64,000 bases of DNA, from the NCBI GenBank assembly GCA_905183005.1, contig CAJJDO010000056.1, forward strand, positions 307,296 to 371,295. Direction: 5' to 3'. Of this stretch, positions 24,596-36,484 are shown piece after piece; position 1 is the stretch's first letter; each line of letters opens with the position of its first letter. The position numbers and the translations under genes are program-made. The notes under the pieces were generated by a model. That model had not been told where the DNA came from, ran no database searches, and worked only from the letters and a program-made list of their open reading frames with translations. Source of the stretch: Paramecium pentaurelia (Eukaryota > Ciliophora > Oligohymenophorea > Peniculida > Parameciidae).

Positions 24596-25286
24596 AAATT
24601 TTCTCTATTTTAATTTAAATTTCTATTACTTTTTTTTTATTATTATATAAATACTGTAAAAAATTATTTTATGTAATTTTTTATGGAGACTAGACTTTTT
24701 GGAAATTTAGAGTCGATTGAAATGTAGGAATAATTACTCTTTAGATATATATAAAAAACTATTTTTAATGCATCATTTATGATTTTATAAAAAAAAATTC
24801 TATATCACAAGTGATTTATTTGATCATATTTTTATCATCAATGTAGGTCGATGCTTAAAAATTACTCTAATAATTAATGAAAAAAAGAAAAACAAAGATA
24901 AGTATTAACAACCTCTTAAATCTCCTATTTTTATAATTATGAATTTTTAATAGGTTTTATGTTATTATAATTATAATAGCTTGAGAATGTTTAATCTGAG
25001 TTTGAAATTGTTTTTTGTTTATTTTCAATTGAATACTAAAAATACATGTATATCCGTATGATTCAACATATTATTGAAAGTTATTTGATGCAATACCTTT
25101 AAAAATTATGGTATAATCTACTCAATTTGAATGCAATAGTTTAATATCATTGATACCAGATATTCTTTAAAACCCTAATAATTCTAATCTGAGCTCTGAA
25201 GATTTATTTTTATTTTGTATATGTTTAAATTGAAAGGTTGATTTTATATATTAAAATAATAATATAAATAAAACTGTAATTATAAA
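24361..25286. repeat. Left copy of a 926-bp duplicated contig overlap
   Basis: Identical by eye to 25288-26213 at an offset of 927, ending at the N at 25287. It includes the 5' end of the WD40 pseudogene and upstream AT-rich DNA. Confidence 0.9.
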
Positions 25287-25287
25287 N
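25287..25287. other. Single-N scaffold joint
   Basis: One N between contigs that share 926 bp. Confidence 0.9.
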
Positions 25288-26213
25288 TTAATTAAAATCA
25301 TGGTCTCTTATTTATTTGAGAATATTAATTATTATCTTAATGTTATTTGTTACTACATTTAACTTCTAATCTTTATCAACATCTTCTTGTTATAGATATC
25401 CTAAACTATCTGAATATTTTCTTTTCTAAATATTTCAATTATCACACTGAATATTTATTCATTAACATCTTTAACATTAGATAAAATCTCCGATAGATCT
25501 TCTCTCTTTTCATTAGTGCATTAAATTTTCTCTATTTTAATTTAAATTTCTATTACTTTTTTTTTATTATTATATAAATACTGTAAAAAATTATTTTATG
25601 TAATTTTTTATGGAGACTAGACTTTTTGGAAATTTAGAGTCGATTGAAATGTAGGAATAATTACTCTTTAGATATATATAAAAAACTATTTTTAATGCAT
25701 CATTTATGATTTTATAAAAAAAAATTCTATATCACAAGTGATTTATTTGATCATATTTTTATCATCAATGTAGGTCGATGCTTAAAAATTACTCTAATAA
25801 TTAATGAAAAAAAGAAAAACAAAGATAAGTATTAACAACCTCTTAAATCTCCTATTTTTATAATTATGAATTTTTAATAGGTTTTATGTTATTATAATTA
25901 TAATAGCTTGAGAATGTTTAATCTGAGTTTGAAATTGTTTTTTGTTTATTTTCAATTGAATACTAAAAATACATGTATATCCGTATGATTCAACATATTA
26001 TTGAAAGTTATTTGATGCAATACCTTTAAAAATTATGGTATAATCTACTCAATTTGAATGCAATAGTTTAATATCATTGATACCAGATATTCTTTAAAAC
26101 CCTAATAATTCTAATCTGAGCTCTGAAGATTTATTTTTATTTTGTATATGTTTAAATTGAAAGGTTGATTTTATATATTAAAATAATAATATAAATAAAA
26201 CTGTAATTATAAA
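25288..26213. repeat. Right copy of the 926-bp duplicated overlap
   Basis: Repeats 24361-25286 and then continues into unique sequence at 26214. It contains a second, artefactual copy of the N-terminal coding part of the WD40 pseudogene (25288-25522). Confidence 0.9.
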
Positions 26214-26784
26214 ATTATTTAAAAAATTGGTCATAAATTTAAGTATGAAAATATCATTTGCAAATAAAGCTAACATTGTGTTAAACAAGATCATATGCCT
26301 ATTTCTTACTGATAGGATTTCTAATTATTAAAACATTTCTTTTCCAATTTTTGATCCTGTTTATTTTGAATACTGCAAGGACACTTACTAATTAGTGTTG
26401 TTGCAATTTCCAATAATCATATTAAAAATAGTATAGAGAGACTTAAACATGGAGAAAAATCAATAAAATATAAAATCAGAAAGAATTTAATTACTATAAT
26501 CAGAATAATCTGTTTCAACATTATTACTCTTTTTAAATATTATACTTACTTCATTTAAAATTCATTAGCAAGAGGGCCTTTTATTAATATCTAGAGTATA
26601 ATTTTGATTTACGGCCTGAGATTTTCAAAGGCATTATGATGCTCTAATTAAGAACAAAAAAATATATTTTTAAGTATAAAACTATTAAACTCAAAATTTG
26701 ATTTGATTAATCAATTCAATTAGAAATAATTTGAAATACTATATGAAATTTATTGTGATATTAGTAGACATTTTATAGAATTTC

Positions 26785-27495
26785 ATGAAAAATCAAAATA
26801 GAAAAGGAAAGCCTAAATTAGGATAAGTCTGTTCCCTAATTCTTTTTAAAAGTTGTTCATATATTTAAAAAGTGCAAGAAATAGTAATATCTTTATTATT
26901 TAACTTTTCATTCTTCAAAAGACAAGTAAGATGTAATGCCATAAAATCAGGAGTTAAAGAAATTGAAAATATGTTTGAAATACCAAGTTTGAATTCTTGT
27001 TTGAATTAATTAAAGAAAGATTATTGCATTTTTCAAAAGGGATAATAGGTTATGAGAAAGTTTTTTCTATTTTTAAAAGAAATATCTAATATTTCTGAAT
27101 GTAAAACTAAATGGAGCTATAATCTAAATATAGAATTTCATTATTCAATGGCTCATGCTAACAAATATTAATATATATAAGTTTTTCTCAATAAAGCATT
27201 CGAAGGCTTCTTAATACACTCCAAAAATATTTTAATTTCATTCTTTTGTTAAATACCATTATTAACTCAAATTTAACCAAAAACTATTATTTTTTAGTTT
27301 TCACTACTCATTTAAATTGACAATTTTCTCTCATATTACTTTTTAATTTGTTCATAATTTACATCATCATATGAATTTTAGTTTATCTAATACTTAGCTA
27401 CAAATTATGTTATATATCTAATTAATTACTTGGATATTTATTATATACTTCATATTTTGTTTTTTATGTCTGAAATCTAACATTCAATTATTTGA
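26785..27495 (+). CDS. Hypothetical protein, 236 aa, doubtful
   Basis: ATG at 26785 to TGA at 27493-27495 is uninterrupted. The first 130 residues have mixed charged composition (for example MKNQNRKGKPKLGQVC and QKGQQVMRKFFLFLKE); the remainder is Ile/Phe/Leu-rich. No motif or family is recognised. Frames of this length are expected by chance in DNA this poor in TGA, so it is only a candidate. Flanks 26214-26784 and 27496-28219 are AT-rich without recognised features. Confidence 0.25.
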
Positions 27496-28219
27496 TATTT
27501 CAATGAATTTACAAAAAATGTTAATATTATGTGAATTTGCATTTAGAAAACCATAAATTTTTCACTAATTCAAAAAAAAAAAAAGCAAATCCATAAATCA
27601 AAAAGTAAAGCATCCAAATTAGATTCTACTAATTCCTATTTTTTTGGCTATTGTATTATTGAGATACAATTATAAAATGTAATTGTTAAGAAATTTAAAT
27701 AGGTAATTTCTTCAATTTAAATATCAACCCATTTTCAATTGTTCCAAACTAGCATTAGAATAGATGTTATTTAAATAATTATTTATTTTACATAGAATAT
27801 TTGTTTGCTTGTATTTATATTATTATCATACTTTAATCTCAATCTCACTCATTACTTTGAATCTCTTCTTATATTTCAAAATTATTTTAGAATTACAATA
27901 AATTCTCATTATTCTCTCAGCCTAATACTTCTATTTAATTAATTTCTTTCAAAGATGTTTTTATTATTAGAACTTTCCTTATAAATCTGTTTGCTTTTTG
28001 GTTTCTTCACTTATTTATGTATGTATTTTTTGAATTTGATCTTTTATTTTACTTTATTTTTTTTCTATGCGTGCTCAAATGTTGTTTAAAAAATATGAAG
28101 TCTTTTTGATCTAATCATTTATGTATTTTACACTTTAAGTTTTCTTTATCTATATAATATATACAAATACTATATATCTTATTAAGTTAGTCCTTTTTAA
28201 CTGATTTGTGGTGAGTTAT

Positions 28220-28560
28220 TTGAAATACGAATGAATTGGGGAAACAAAATAGAGCACATTAATCAACCATTCTCTGTCTGGTAGCTTTTGTGATGTAAAA
28301 CCTAAGTCTATTTCTTAAACAACTAATTAATGAAGCTCTCTATATAAATCTATTTTTGTGGCTTGTTTAATTAGGTATGCTATTTTGATATCTTTAGCTT
28401 GACATGTAAAGATTCTCATTAGGGCGACTCCTAATAAATACTCACTTCTAATGCAGGCAGATTTGAATTTTGGTAAGTAATACCCTTTCAGCACAAGTCC
28501 TGTATATAAAGAATTTAAGGATCCAACTAACCGATTGGCCTCTTTAATTGAAATACCATA
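28220..28560 (-). pseudogene. Copy 1 of an unrecognised protein family
   Basis: The minus strand reads openly for about 110 codons with protein-like content: SIKEANRLVGS, LPKFKSACIRSEYLLGVAL, then EIDLGFTSQKLPDREWLINV. The same ordered motifs occur at 32160-32640 and, in part, 47640-47920, so this is a real family rather than chance. No start codon is evident and the downstream sequence loses the pattern, so it is a fragment. Function unknown. It lies upstream of the transposase relic on the opposite strand; whether it belongs to the same element is unclear. Confidence 0.5.
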
Positions 28561-28979
28561 ATAGACGTAATATAAAAAAAAATTATAATATTCGTAATAT
28601 ACTTTTTATTTAATATGTTGAAAATATATTTTGTTTTCAAACTAGAAATTTTACATTACAAATAAATTGAATGACGTCGTTATTATATCGAATTAATATT
28701 TTATGTCACTTAATTTTTGAAATCAATATTTATAGTTTGAATTCGAAATATAAAGTCCAAATCAATTCTCTTAATTTATGCTAATATTGATTCTTCTGTA
28801 ATAAATATTGAAAATTTAAATCAATTTTAAAGAACAATGAAAGCATAATTATTGAGTCTTCTGAGGAAAACGACTTTATTGACAATCATATTGAATACCA
28901 TGAAAATTTATTTGGATATTTAGATTGTAAACTTAAATACTCGGTTTATCTAGGGTCTTTATTTCAACTTCATCATAGA

Positions 28980-30095
28980 TGCAAACAGGAATGTTATTAA
29001 TTAAATTAATTTCATTCATTAAGTATAATAACTCCTGAAAAGAGCAAAGACAGCTTTAACATTTTCTAAACGAAAATGATACAAAATAGTATTACAATTC
29101 ACTCAAAAATCAAGGAGTTATTCAAAAAAAAAAATGTAAAATCAAGAGAAAAATACATAAGGTTGATTATAATTGGTTAATTAAGAAAAATTGTTACCTG
29201 ATTACAAAACTGACTGAAAATAGATATACAAAAGAATATTTCTCAGTATTAGCACTGATAGGACTTATGTAAAAATCAATCTATTACTTAGACACATATT
29301 GTTTGGTTAAGATAGCATGTCTTGCAATCAGAAGCTAATTAATTTTGGAATTCATAAATTATTTTCAAATCATTTATTGAGAAATTCTAATTAGATGAGC
29401 AAAAAGTCTCATTAAAAACCTTTAATAATATACTTAAAGAAAGTGGACTAATTTTTAGATAAACTAGATAAAGAAATTAAAGATATTTTCTTAACAATAT
29501 ATAACAATTGAAGGTAATGTATTATTAACAATTATTATCAAATATTAAGTAATATTTTTAGATATTTTATTTAGATGAGTCTACTTTCACACATTAATCG
29601 ACAAATCCATAATACTTGTAAATCAAGGAAAAATAAAAATATAGGTATGTGGTTCAAATAAAGTAGCGTTTAAATATTATTGGATTTATAGGGTAAAATG
29701 GTTATGCTAACTTTTAATTATGTATTGGAAATGTAAATTAGTATATTTTTGGCTAGTATATGTGTGCTTTCATAAAGGACATCTAAATTAATAATAACAA
29801 CAAAAAATTTGTTATAATTATAGATAATAGTTCAATTCTTCATAGTAAAATTATAAAAAAATGTTTTTTTTTGACTAAATTAATGTGGAATTTTTGGCAC
29901 CTTATTCTCCAGAACTTAATCCTATTGAAGGTGTGTGGAAATTATTAAAATAGCATGTGTATAAAATGTTCATAAACTAATTTTAATGTCATTCATAAAA
30001 TAGTTTATAATTATCTGAAGACTTTAAGCAAAAATATAATTGATAATTTAATTTAACGTAGTTGGAAAGAAATAGAAAAATCATTATTGATATGA
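28980..30095 (+). mobile_element. Tc1/mariner-IS630 family transposase relic (DD34E)
   Basis: The catalytic core is recognisable: YLDESTF (first Asp codon 29574-29576), IIIDNSSILHS (second Asp 29823-29825) and FLAPYSPELNPIEGVWKLLK (Glu 29927-29929). With one base restored in the nine-T run at 29864-29872, 34 residues separate the second Asp and the Glu, the DD34E spacing of Tc1/IS630-type enzymes. A further frameshift after HVYKMF leads to a typical C-terminal helix (SKNIIDNLIQRSWKEIEKS) ending at TGA 30093-30095. The region before 29400 is coding-like but poorly defined; the N-terminal boundary is approximate. All three catalytic residues survive, but at least two frameshifts break the frame, one of them in a homopolymer where a sequencing error is possible. 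No terminal inverted repeats were identified. TAA/TAG as Gln within it shows it is adapted to this nucleus. Confidence 0.85.
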
Positions 30096-30279
30096 TAATC
30101 GATTAAAATAATTGAAAATGATTATAAATATTAATCCAAAACATAATTTAATAATTATTTCGAGTGTATCAATATGGAATAATTGTGGGGAAGAAATTTT
30201 ATAATTATTGATGTTTCTATTAGTATTTACTAAGATTCATTAATAGAATATGTAAGATTTTATATTCTATTGGGTTATT

Positions 30280-30740
30280 CTATTGGGTACGGATCAATCA
30301 TTTTGGTCATCTTATGCTTAAGCTGAAATTTTCAATTCTCCATTATATGGAAATTAATACGGAAGCATAGGATATTTTAGCTGACAAGCAACTTTTCAGA
30401 TACGTTCAATATTCTTGAATTAAGGTAGGCTTCCCATATTCGCTTATAGAGGTTACAAATTTGATAAAAGTGCGTAGTTATGTAAACAAAGGTCCTTAAA
30501 CTCATAATTTAATATATCATTTATTTGTATGATAATTTTATAATACATTAGGGGACTCAACTACTTCTTATGCTTTTTTTGATTAAGTATCTCTTTGTTT
30601 TCCTAAATCTCAGATCAAAATTGTTCAACCTAATTGTGCAGAGCTCTTTTCTGAATGCGATTACGCTGGTGACTCTATTGCTATTTGTAATAATATTTCA
30701 GATTTATTATTACTTGGACAGCGAAATCAGTCAAATCCTC
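30280..30740 (+). pseudogene. Coding-like fragments, possible beta/gamma-crystallin-like segment
   Basis: Two GC-richer coding-like pieces. At about 30287-30390 a frame reads LGTDQSFWSSYAQAEIFNSP before a TGA. At about 30552-30737 a frame reads QIKIVQPNCAELFSECDYAG, then DSIAICNNISDLL, before TGA. The second resembles one Greek-key motif of beta/gamma-crystallin-like proteins (a C-x-YxGDSIxIC-type pattern), but the assignment rests on one segment and the frame shifts right after it. Start, end and relation of the two pieces are unknown. Confidence 0.3.
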
Positions 30741-32159
30741 AATGATTTCCACTTAAAAGAAATTATATCTTATTAATTAGATTAATTATTAAGGTTAGGA
30801 ATAAAAAATATACAAAATTAATAATGTATGGAATCTCAATCCATATTATCTGTTAAATTCTAGCCTTAACTTCTATAATAAAAGTAATATTTATCAATTC
30901 CAATATAAACAACAATCATTGCAAATATGTTTATTATTATAGCTAATGCAATTATTAAGGCACTGTTTATTAAATTTAACAGGGATAGCAATTAGTCCGA
31001 TCAAACAAGATTCCCTTTGTAATAAAATCAATTAGCATTCGTCCAAATAATATTGTAAAATTGAGAGACCCATCATATTTTGGGGGTGATAACGAAGCAA
31101 TTAGTTCTTCATAGGCTTATTTAGATAGCTATAAAGTATCATTAACCATAATTCATTTTAGTTTCCTTATGTAGTTTATATATAAATTATTTTATAATAA
31201 TTTCTAATTATTCTGTTAGAAAAATATTTTTGAATTGATGTGACTTTATTTAACTTGATTTTCCTAATTTATTACTTTCCTGTCAAATTTCGAAATGTGT
31301 TTTCTAAATATAAAACAGTTGTATATTTTTTGATACAACAATAGTCAAAATAAAATATTATTCATTAAAGCAAAAAATTTGAATTATTTAAATTGTTATA
31401 TTTGATATAGTTATCAAATTGGAATATAAATATATTTATGTATAAATATTAAATTTTGTAATTTTAATTGTTTTTTTGATCCTTTAAAAATTGTTGTCTT
31501 TACTGAAAATTAATAAAGTATCATCAATAAAATAAAATTATTAAAATTAATTAATTTTATTTTCAAAAAATAAACTTAAATTCTCAAGTAATAAGGGAGG
31601 ATTTATTACATCTAACATAATATTGTTTCTTTCGATTTTATTCAAGCAAATTATTTTATTAACCTTTATTCTAACTAAATCTTATTTGAAGTATAATGTG
31701 AAAATATTTGATTCATTTCCTGTTTGATAATTATATGAATTTAACATTATACATTTTTTAATAATTTTTTCACTAAAGCTTTTCATAATCATATTTCTCA
31801 CTTTAAAATTGAATACTATGAATATTTCATAAAAATTTCTTATTTTGTTTTTACTTCGATGCCACTACTTGAATATATTGAACTAGTGTATTTTGAAGTG
31901 TAAATTAGTAAGTTTAGAAAAAAATATAATATTAGATGATTATATTCATTATGATAATTTTTCATGATTAGGTATTCATTTCATCCTTTACAACTTAGAA
32001 AGCTTTTTCGTAGGCTAAACCTCTTGAATTTATTAATCTTGGGATTAATTTGTTTTTTTAAAACCATTCATAACCTTTGATTTATTCTTGTATTATATTT
32101 TCGTTATTTTTTTCTTAGTTGATTTTATTTGATTCAAAACAAGTTTTTCTGAAGTCATT
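30741..32159. other. AT-rich stretch, nothing recognised
   Basis: AT-rich DNA without a coding-like frame, RNA gene or repeat that I can identify. Confidence 0.5.
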
Positions 32160-32640
32160 TTAAAAAATTTCATATCTTTTTGCCGAGCCAAAGACGTATC
32201 CAACTATTTCAAAAGACTTTTAGGATATAATAATTTAAGTTAAATCGTCTTTAGTTAATCCGAAAACATTATCACAATCCTAATAATATGTGAGATTTTT
32301 GTTTTCTGGATTAAAACTATACAATAAATTCAATAACCATTTTTTATCTGGTAATCTATCTTCGCTTAATCCTAGGTTGAATTATTTTTTCCAACAAAAA
32401 CCATCCAATTCAATACATAATCTAAGTTTAGAAATTTTTTTCAAAACTTATCCTTACCTCAAGTTTTATGACTAAATTTTGAAACATCTTCCTAAGGCTA
32501 CATTAGATAAATATTCACTAGATATTGCAGCAGAATTATCATCTGGTATGTAAATACCATTTTTTATCAAAGCTGTGTACATACTCTCTGAAGATCCAAC
32601 AACATTATTTGCCTCTTAAATGGTTACTTGTGCCTATAAA
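32160..32640 (-). pseudogene. Copy 2 of the unrecognised protein family
   Basis: The longest copy: about 155 codons open on the minus strand. It has VTIQEANNVVGSSESMY, GIYIPDDNSAAISSEYLSNV, FNLGLSEDRLPDKKWLLNLL and VFGLTKDDLTQII in order. It shares the EANxxVGS, SAxIxSEYL and LPDxxWLxNxLY blocks with copy 1. It also shares the LG...LLxNVLY and the VENIFGITRDDLTY-type blocks with copy 3. No TGA was seen across the blocks. The start codon is not clear, so it may be an internal exon of a larger gene or a decayed gene. The residue pattern suggests a globular soluble domain; function unknown. Confidence 0.5.
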
Positions 32641-33637
32641 TAATAATTTATAAATAATAATCATGAATTCCTTTTTAAAAAGTTATCCATTATTTTAAAT
32701 ATCATACCATATTTATTTTAAGAAGTTAAAACTTTATTTTAATAAAGTAAAATTTTTCCAACAATAAAATTTTTTCCACAATTTAAATAACTAAAAATTT
32801 TTTTCATCATAAGAAAAATTCTTTATTCTTGTATATCTAACCTCACTCTTATTAAAATTTTTTTTATTTTCTATTAATGTTAATTATGTCATTTAAATTG
32901 TCTAGTCACATAAAATAATAACGAGTGAGGTTCTAGCAATTGCAAGTTCCTCATAATAATTGCTCAAATTAATGTTTAAATTACAACGCCATACAAATAT
33001 ATAAAAGAGATAACTTCTTTAATAAGGAATAAATTGTAATCAAGCCACATGAAGACTGCAATAGAGAATCACAAAAAATATTGACCTTCATTAGAAGAAC
33101 AAAATTTAAGAATAAAAATTGAGAAAAAACATTGATCAAATTTTTCGAAATGAATTGAGTTATGATTGAGTTTAAAAAATAGACTTCAAAATGAAAATTA
33201 AGAAAATAAAATTATTCAACTAGATTAATTGCTGGTGATATTGAATAACAAATGAATGAATACCTTGAAAAATCTATGTATCTCAATTTAAATAGTGGAC
33301 ATATAAATTGGATTAAAAAGTGCATTAGATAAGCAGACTCATCTAATCTTGTAAAAAGTAACTTATTTACAGAAAATTTTTAGAAAAATTTGATAAGTCT
33401 CCTTAACCTATCTCCTTGAAATAATTTTAAATCATATTGAAAAAGAATTGAAAAGCCACATATAAATACAAAATTAAAAAAAAACCACTCTCCTTTGGTA
33501 TTGAAACACGTGAATATAAATACTAATATTCTTTTTAAATATTTAAGCTTGAGCTGTTCTAATTATAAATTCAGTTATTTATATGAAACAACTCTTGGAC
33601 ATGAATAGAAATAATATATATGTTGGTAAATAAGGTA
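32641..33637. other. AT-rich stretch before the assembly gap
   Basis: No gene recognised. The sequence ends at a run of Ns. Confidence 0.4.
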
Positions 33638-34480
33638 NNNNNNNNNNNNNNNNNNNNNNNNNNNNNNNNNNNNNNNNNNNNNNNNNNNNNNNNNNNNNNN
33701 NNNNNNNNNNNNNNNNNNNNNNNNNNNNNNNNNNNNNNNNNNNNNNNNNNNNNNNNNNNNNNNNNNNNNNNNNNNNNNNNNNNNNNNNNNNNNNNNNNNN
33801 NNNNNNNNNNNNNNNNNNNNNNNNNNNNNNNNNNNNNNNNNNNNNNNNNNNNNNNNNNNNNNNNNNNNNNNNNNNNNNNNNNNNNNNNNNNNNNNNNNNN
33901 NNNNNNNNNNNNNNNNNNNNNNNNNNNNNNNNNNNNNNNNNNNNNNNNNNNNNNNNNNNNNNNNNNNNNNNNNNNNNNNNNNNNNNNNNNNNNNNNNNNN
34001 NNNNNNNNNNNNNNNNNNNNNNNNNNNNNNNNNNNNNNNNNNNNNNNNNNNNNNNNNNNNNNNNNNNNNNNNNNNNNNNNNNNNNNNNNNNNNNNNNNNN
34101 NNNNNNNNNNNNNNNNNNNNNNNNNNNNNNNNNNNNNNNNNNNNNNNNNNNNNNNNNNNNNNNNNNNNNNNNNNNNNNNNNNNNNNNNNNNNNNNNNNNN
34201 NNNNNNNNNNNNNNNNNNNNNNNNNNNNNNNNNNNNNNNNNNNNNNNNNNNNNNNNNNNNNNNNNNNNNNNNNNNNNNNNNNNNNNNNNNNNNNNNNNNN
34301 NNNNNNNNNNNNNNNNNNNNNNNNNNNNNNNNNNNNNNNNNNNNNNNNNNNNNNNNNNNNNNNNNNNNNNNNNNNNNNNNNNNNNNNNNNNNNNNNNNNN
34401 NNNNNNNNNNNNNNNNNNNNNNNNNNNNNNNNNNNNNNNNNNNNNNNNNNNNNNNNNNNNNNNNNNNNNNNNNNNNNNNN
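33638..34480. other. Assembly gap, 843 Ns
   Basis: Run of N of estimated or arbitrary length. Nothing can be said about its content. Confidence 1.
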
Positions 34481-36123
34481 ATATAATATTTTAGAGAATT
34501 AATTACCTTTCTCATATTAAAATTATCATATTTTACATCAACAAACTATAAAAAACTAAAATGATAATTAAAAAGGTCTATTGATATTTATTTTTAATTT
34601 AGAAATAAATTAAATATTGATCGAATTAATTTTTGAACAAAAATAGAAAAATAATAATTTTCAAACTGAATAATACTGATTTTGTTTTTCATATCAATTC
34701 TTTTATATAATTTTTTGTTGAGAATATTTTTTAGAATCTAGATTAATTGATTTCAACAGAATAGGGAATAAAAATAGATAAATTTTAGATGATTAATAAT
34801 ACTTAATAATATCCAAGAAAATATCCATAGTGGAAGACTGAATAGGAATTTAAGGATATTTGATACATTAATAATAATATTTTGTATTCAAATCTATTAG
34901 ATAATCTTTGATTACCAACATTGAAACTCTTTTTATAAGTCGATTTATCAAATTTTAATTCTATGATAAATAACATATAATTAAAATTTTCCTTATTTTC
35001 ATTGAGCATACTATTTTGTTGATAATAATCATTACAAAAAATCAACAATAAATTATTCTATATTTTGAACTATGAATAAACGTAGATGATAGAAATGATC
35101 AAATGTGAAAATTGATAATATCGTATTGTTAATAAGATATGATTTACAACACTATATTATGCACTAAATGAGGAAAATATGAATTCAATCTTTAAGATTT
35201 ATAATAAGATCAAATATAGTAAAAGTTAATCGATGGCGAAATTATTAGTACATTAAAGCCATTCTTAATCTTAAGGAATATTAGTAATTATTTTTTGCGA
35301 ATTTAGACTATTTTTCTGGTAAACAATATTAAAGACAATTTTACATTATATATTAATTTTAGCCGATCTAAATTTCTTTTTTAATTTGATTTAGAATTAA
35401 ACCATTCAGTTTTTAGACTATTATTATTTTCCAAATTGAAGTAAGAGAAAGTAACCTTACCTATTGAGGTTAATTGAGACAAAAGAAGATGTTCTGCTTA
35501 TAATAAATTATATAAATTAAGTTAACTCTTATTTATGTTTACCATCTTTTAATTGATGTCATCCTTCAAAATTATCCCTAAACTTTTGCTATGACGTTTT
35601 AATAATTTATCAAATTTAGAAGACTTATCTAAAAAATTAATTACAAGTATATGACATTATATTAATAAAGAGCCTTTTTTGAGAATGAATTTTTTGCAAG
35701 CCCATATTACAACCCTATTTATGAATATTTATCAAAACCTAAAATTTAACTCAAACAATACATATACTCAAACATAATAGTAGCTCCTAGTATCAAAGCA
35801 TTATCTTCTTTTGATGCACTTTAAGGAAATATAAATTTAAAAATTTTGAGTCTAATAGTCAAAAGTTCTTTAGACTTTCTTTACATAGTAGCTATTACCT
35901 AAATAATTTCAAGTAAGTTTATATTATATATTTCAATTTATTCACAAAATCTAAAATGTGACAACACTACCTACAAAGTTCAATCTATCCTAATTTTTAT
36001 TTTCACAATTTTCAAGATAGAGAACCTCAAAACTTGGTCATGCATAAGATAAACAAAACTTTGTCAAATGAACGACTATAATTAAAGCACAAATCAAGCT
36101 GTTTAGATATATTAGGAAATTAA
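34481..36123. other. AT-rich stretch with uncertain open frames
   Basis: A plus-strand frame from about 35560 is open for more than 200 codons, with coding-like parts such as QRAFFENEFFASPYYNPIYE and VAPSIKALSSFDALQGN. A minus-strand frame around 34690-35048 is also open. Neither shows a known motif; both could be chance or decayed genes. Confidence 0.3.
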
Positions 36124-36484
36124 ATGGGAATTTTTATTTAGCAGCAGACTGAAGAAATGGCTGGTATATTATCAAATTTAAATAAAAATCAGATTTTAAT
36201 ACAAAGTGATTTAATATATCTCCAGCAAATGATTAATGAGAGTAAAGATAAAAGTAAGAATTATTCAAATGTAAAGAAAAATCTTTATTTCCTGCTTATT
36301 AATTATCAGGGTATTTCTTCGAACAAATATTTAGTCCACCACTACAGCCATTTGAGATTTATGCTATATATTATAGTTCTATAGATCTTTATGATTAATA
36401 GATCTCTGAAAATTCTAATCGGGTTATTTTTAAAATTGAAAGGAAAAAAGCTTCCACTCCTTGCTGTTGCTGTTGGGATAGGTA
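36124..36484 (+). pseudogene. Phospholipid-scramblase-like N-terminal fragment with two tiny introns
   Basis: From ATG at 36124 (or 36157), splicing introns of 23 nt (36254-36276, AAG acceptor) and 24 nt (36311-36334) gives one frame. It reads ILIQSDLIYLQQMI, then GPPLQPFEIYAIYY, LYDQQISENSNRVIFKIE and a CCCCW cluster. This resembles the start of scramblase domains, where a hydrophobic Q-rich strand is followed by FE-xx-N-Y, A-x-E-x-S and a Cys cluster. Scramblases move lipids across membranes, usually with Cys palmitoylation. The rest of the domain was not found after about 36484, where sequence turns AT-rich, so this is a truncated copy. The assignment is moderate; without the introns the same bases give a meaningless Ile-rich frame. 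Confidence 0.45.

Noticed and set aside
33571..34515. Long open frames on both strands across the N run
   Set aside because: They consist almost entirely of unknown residues from the assembly gap.
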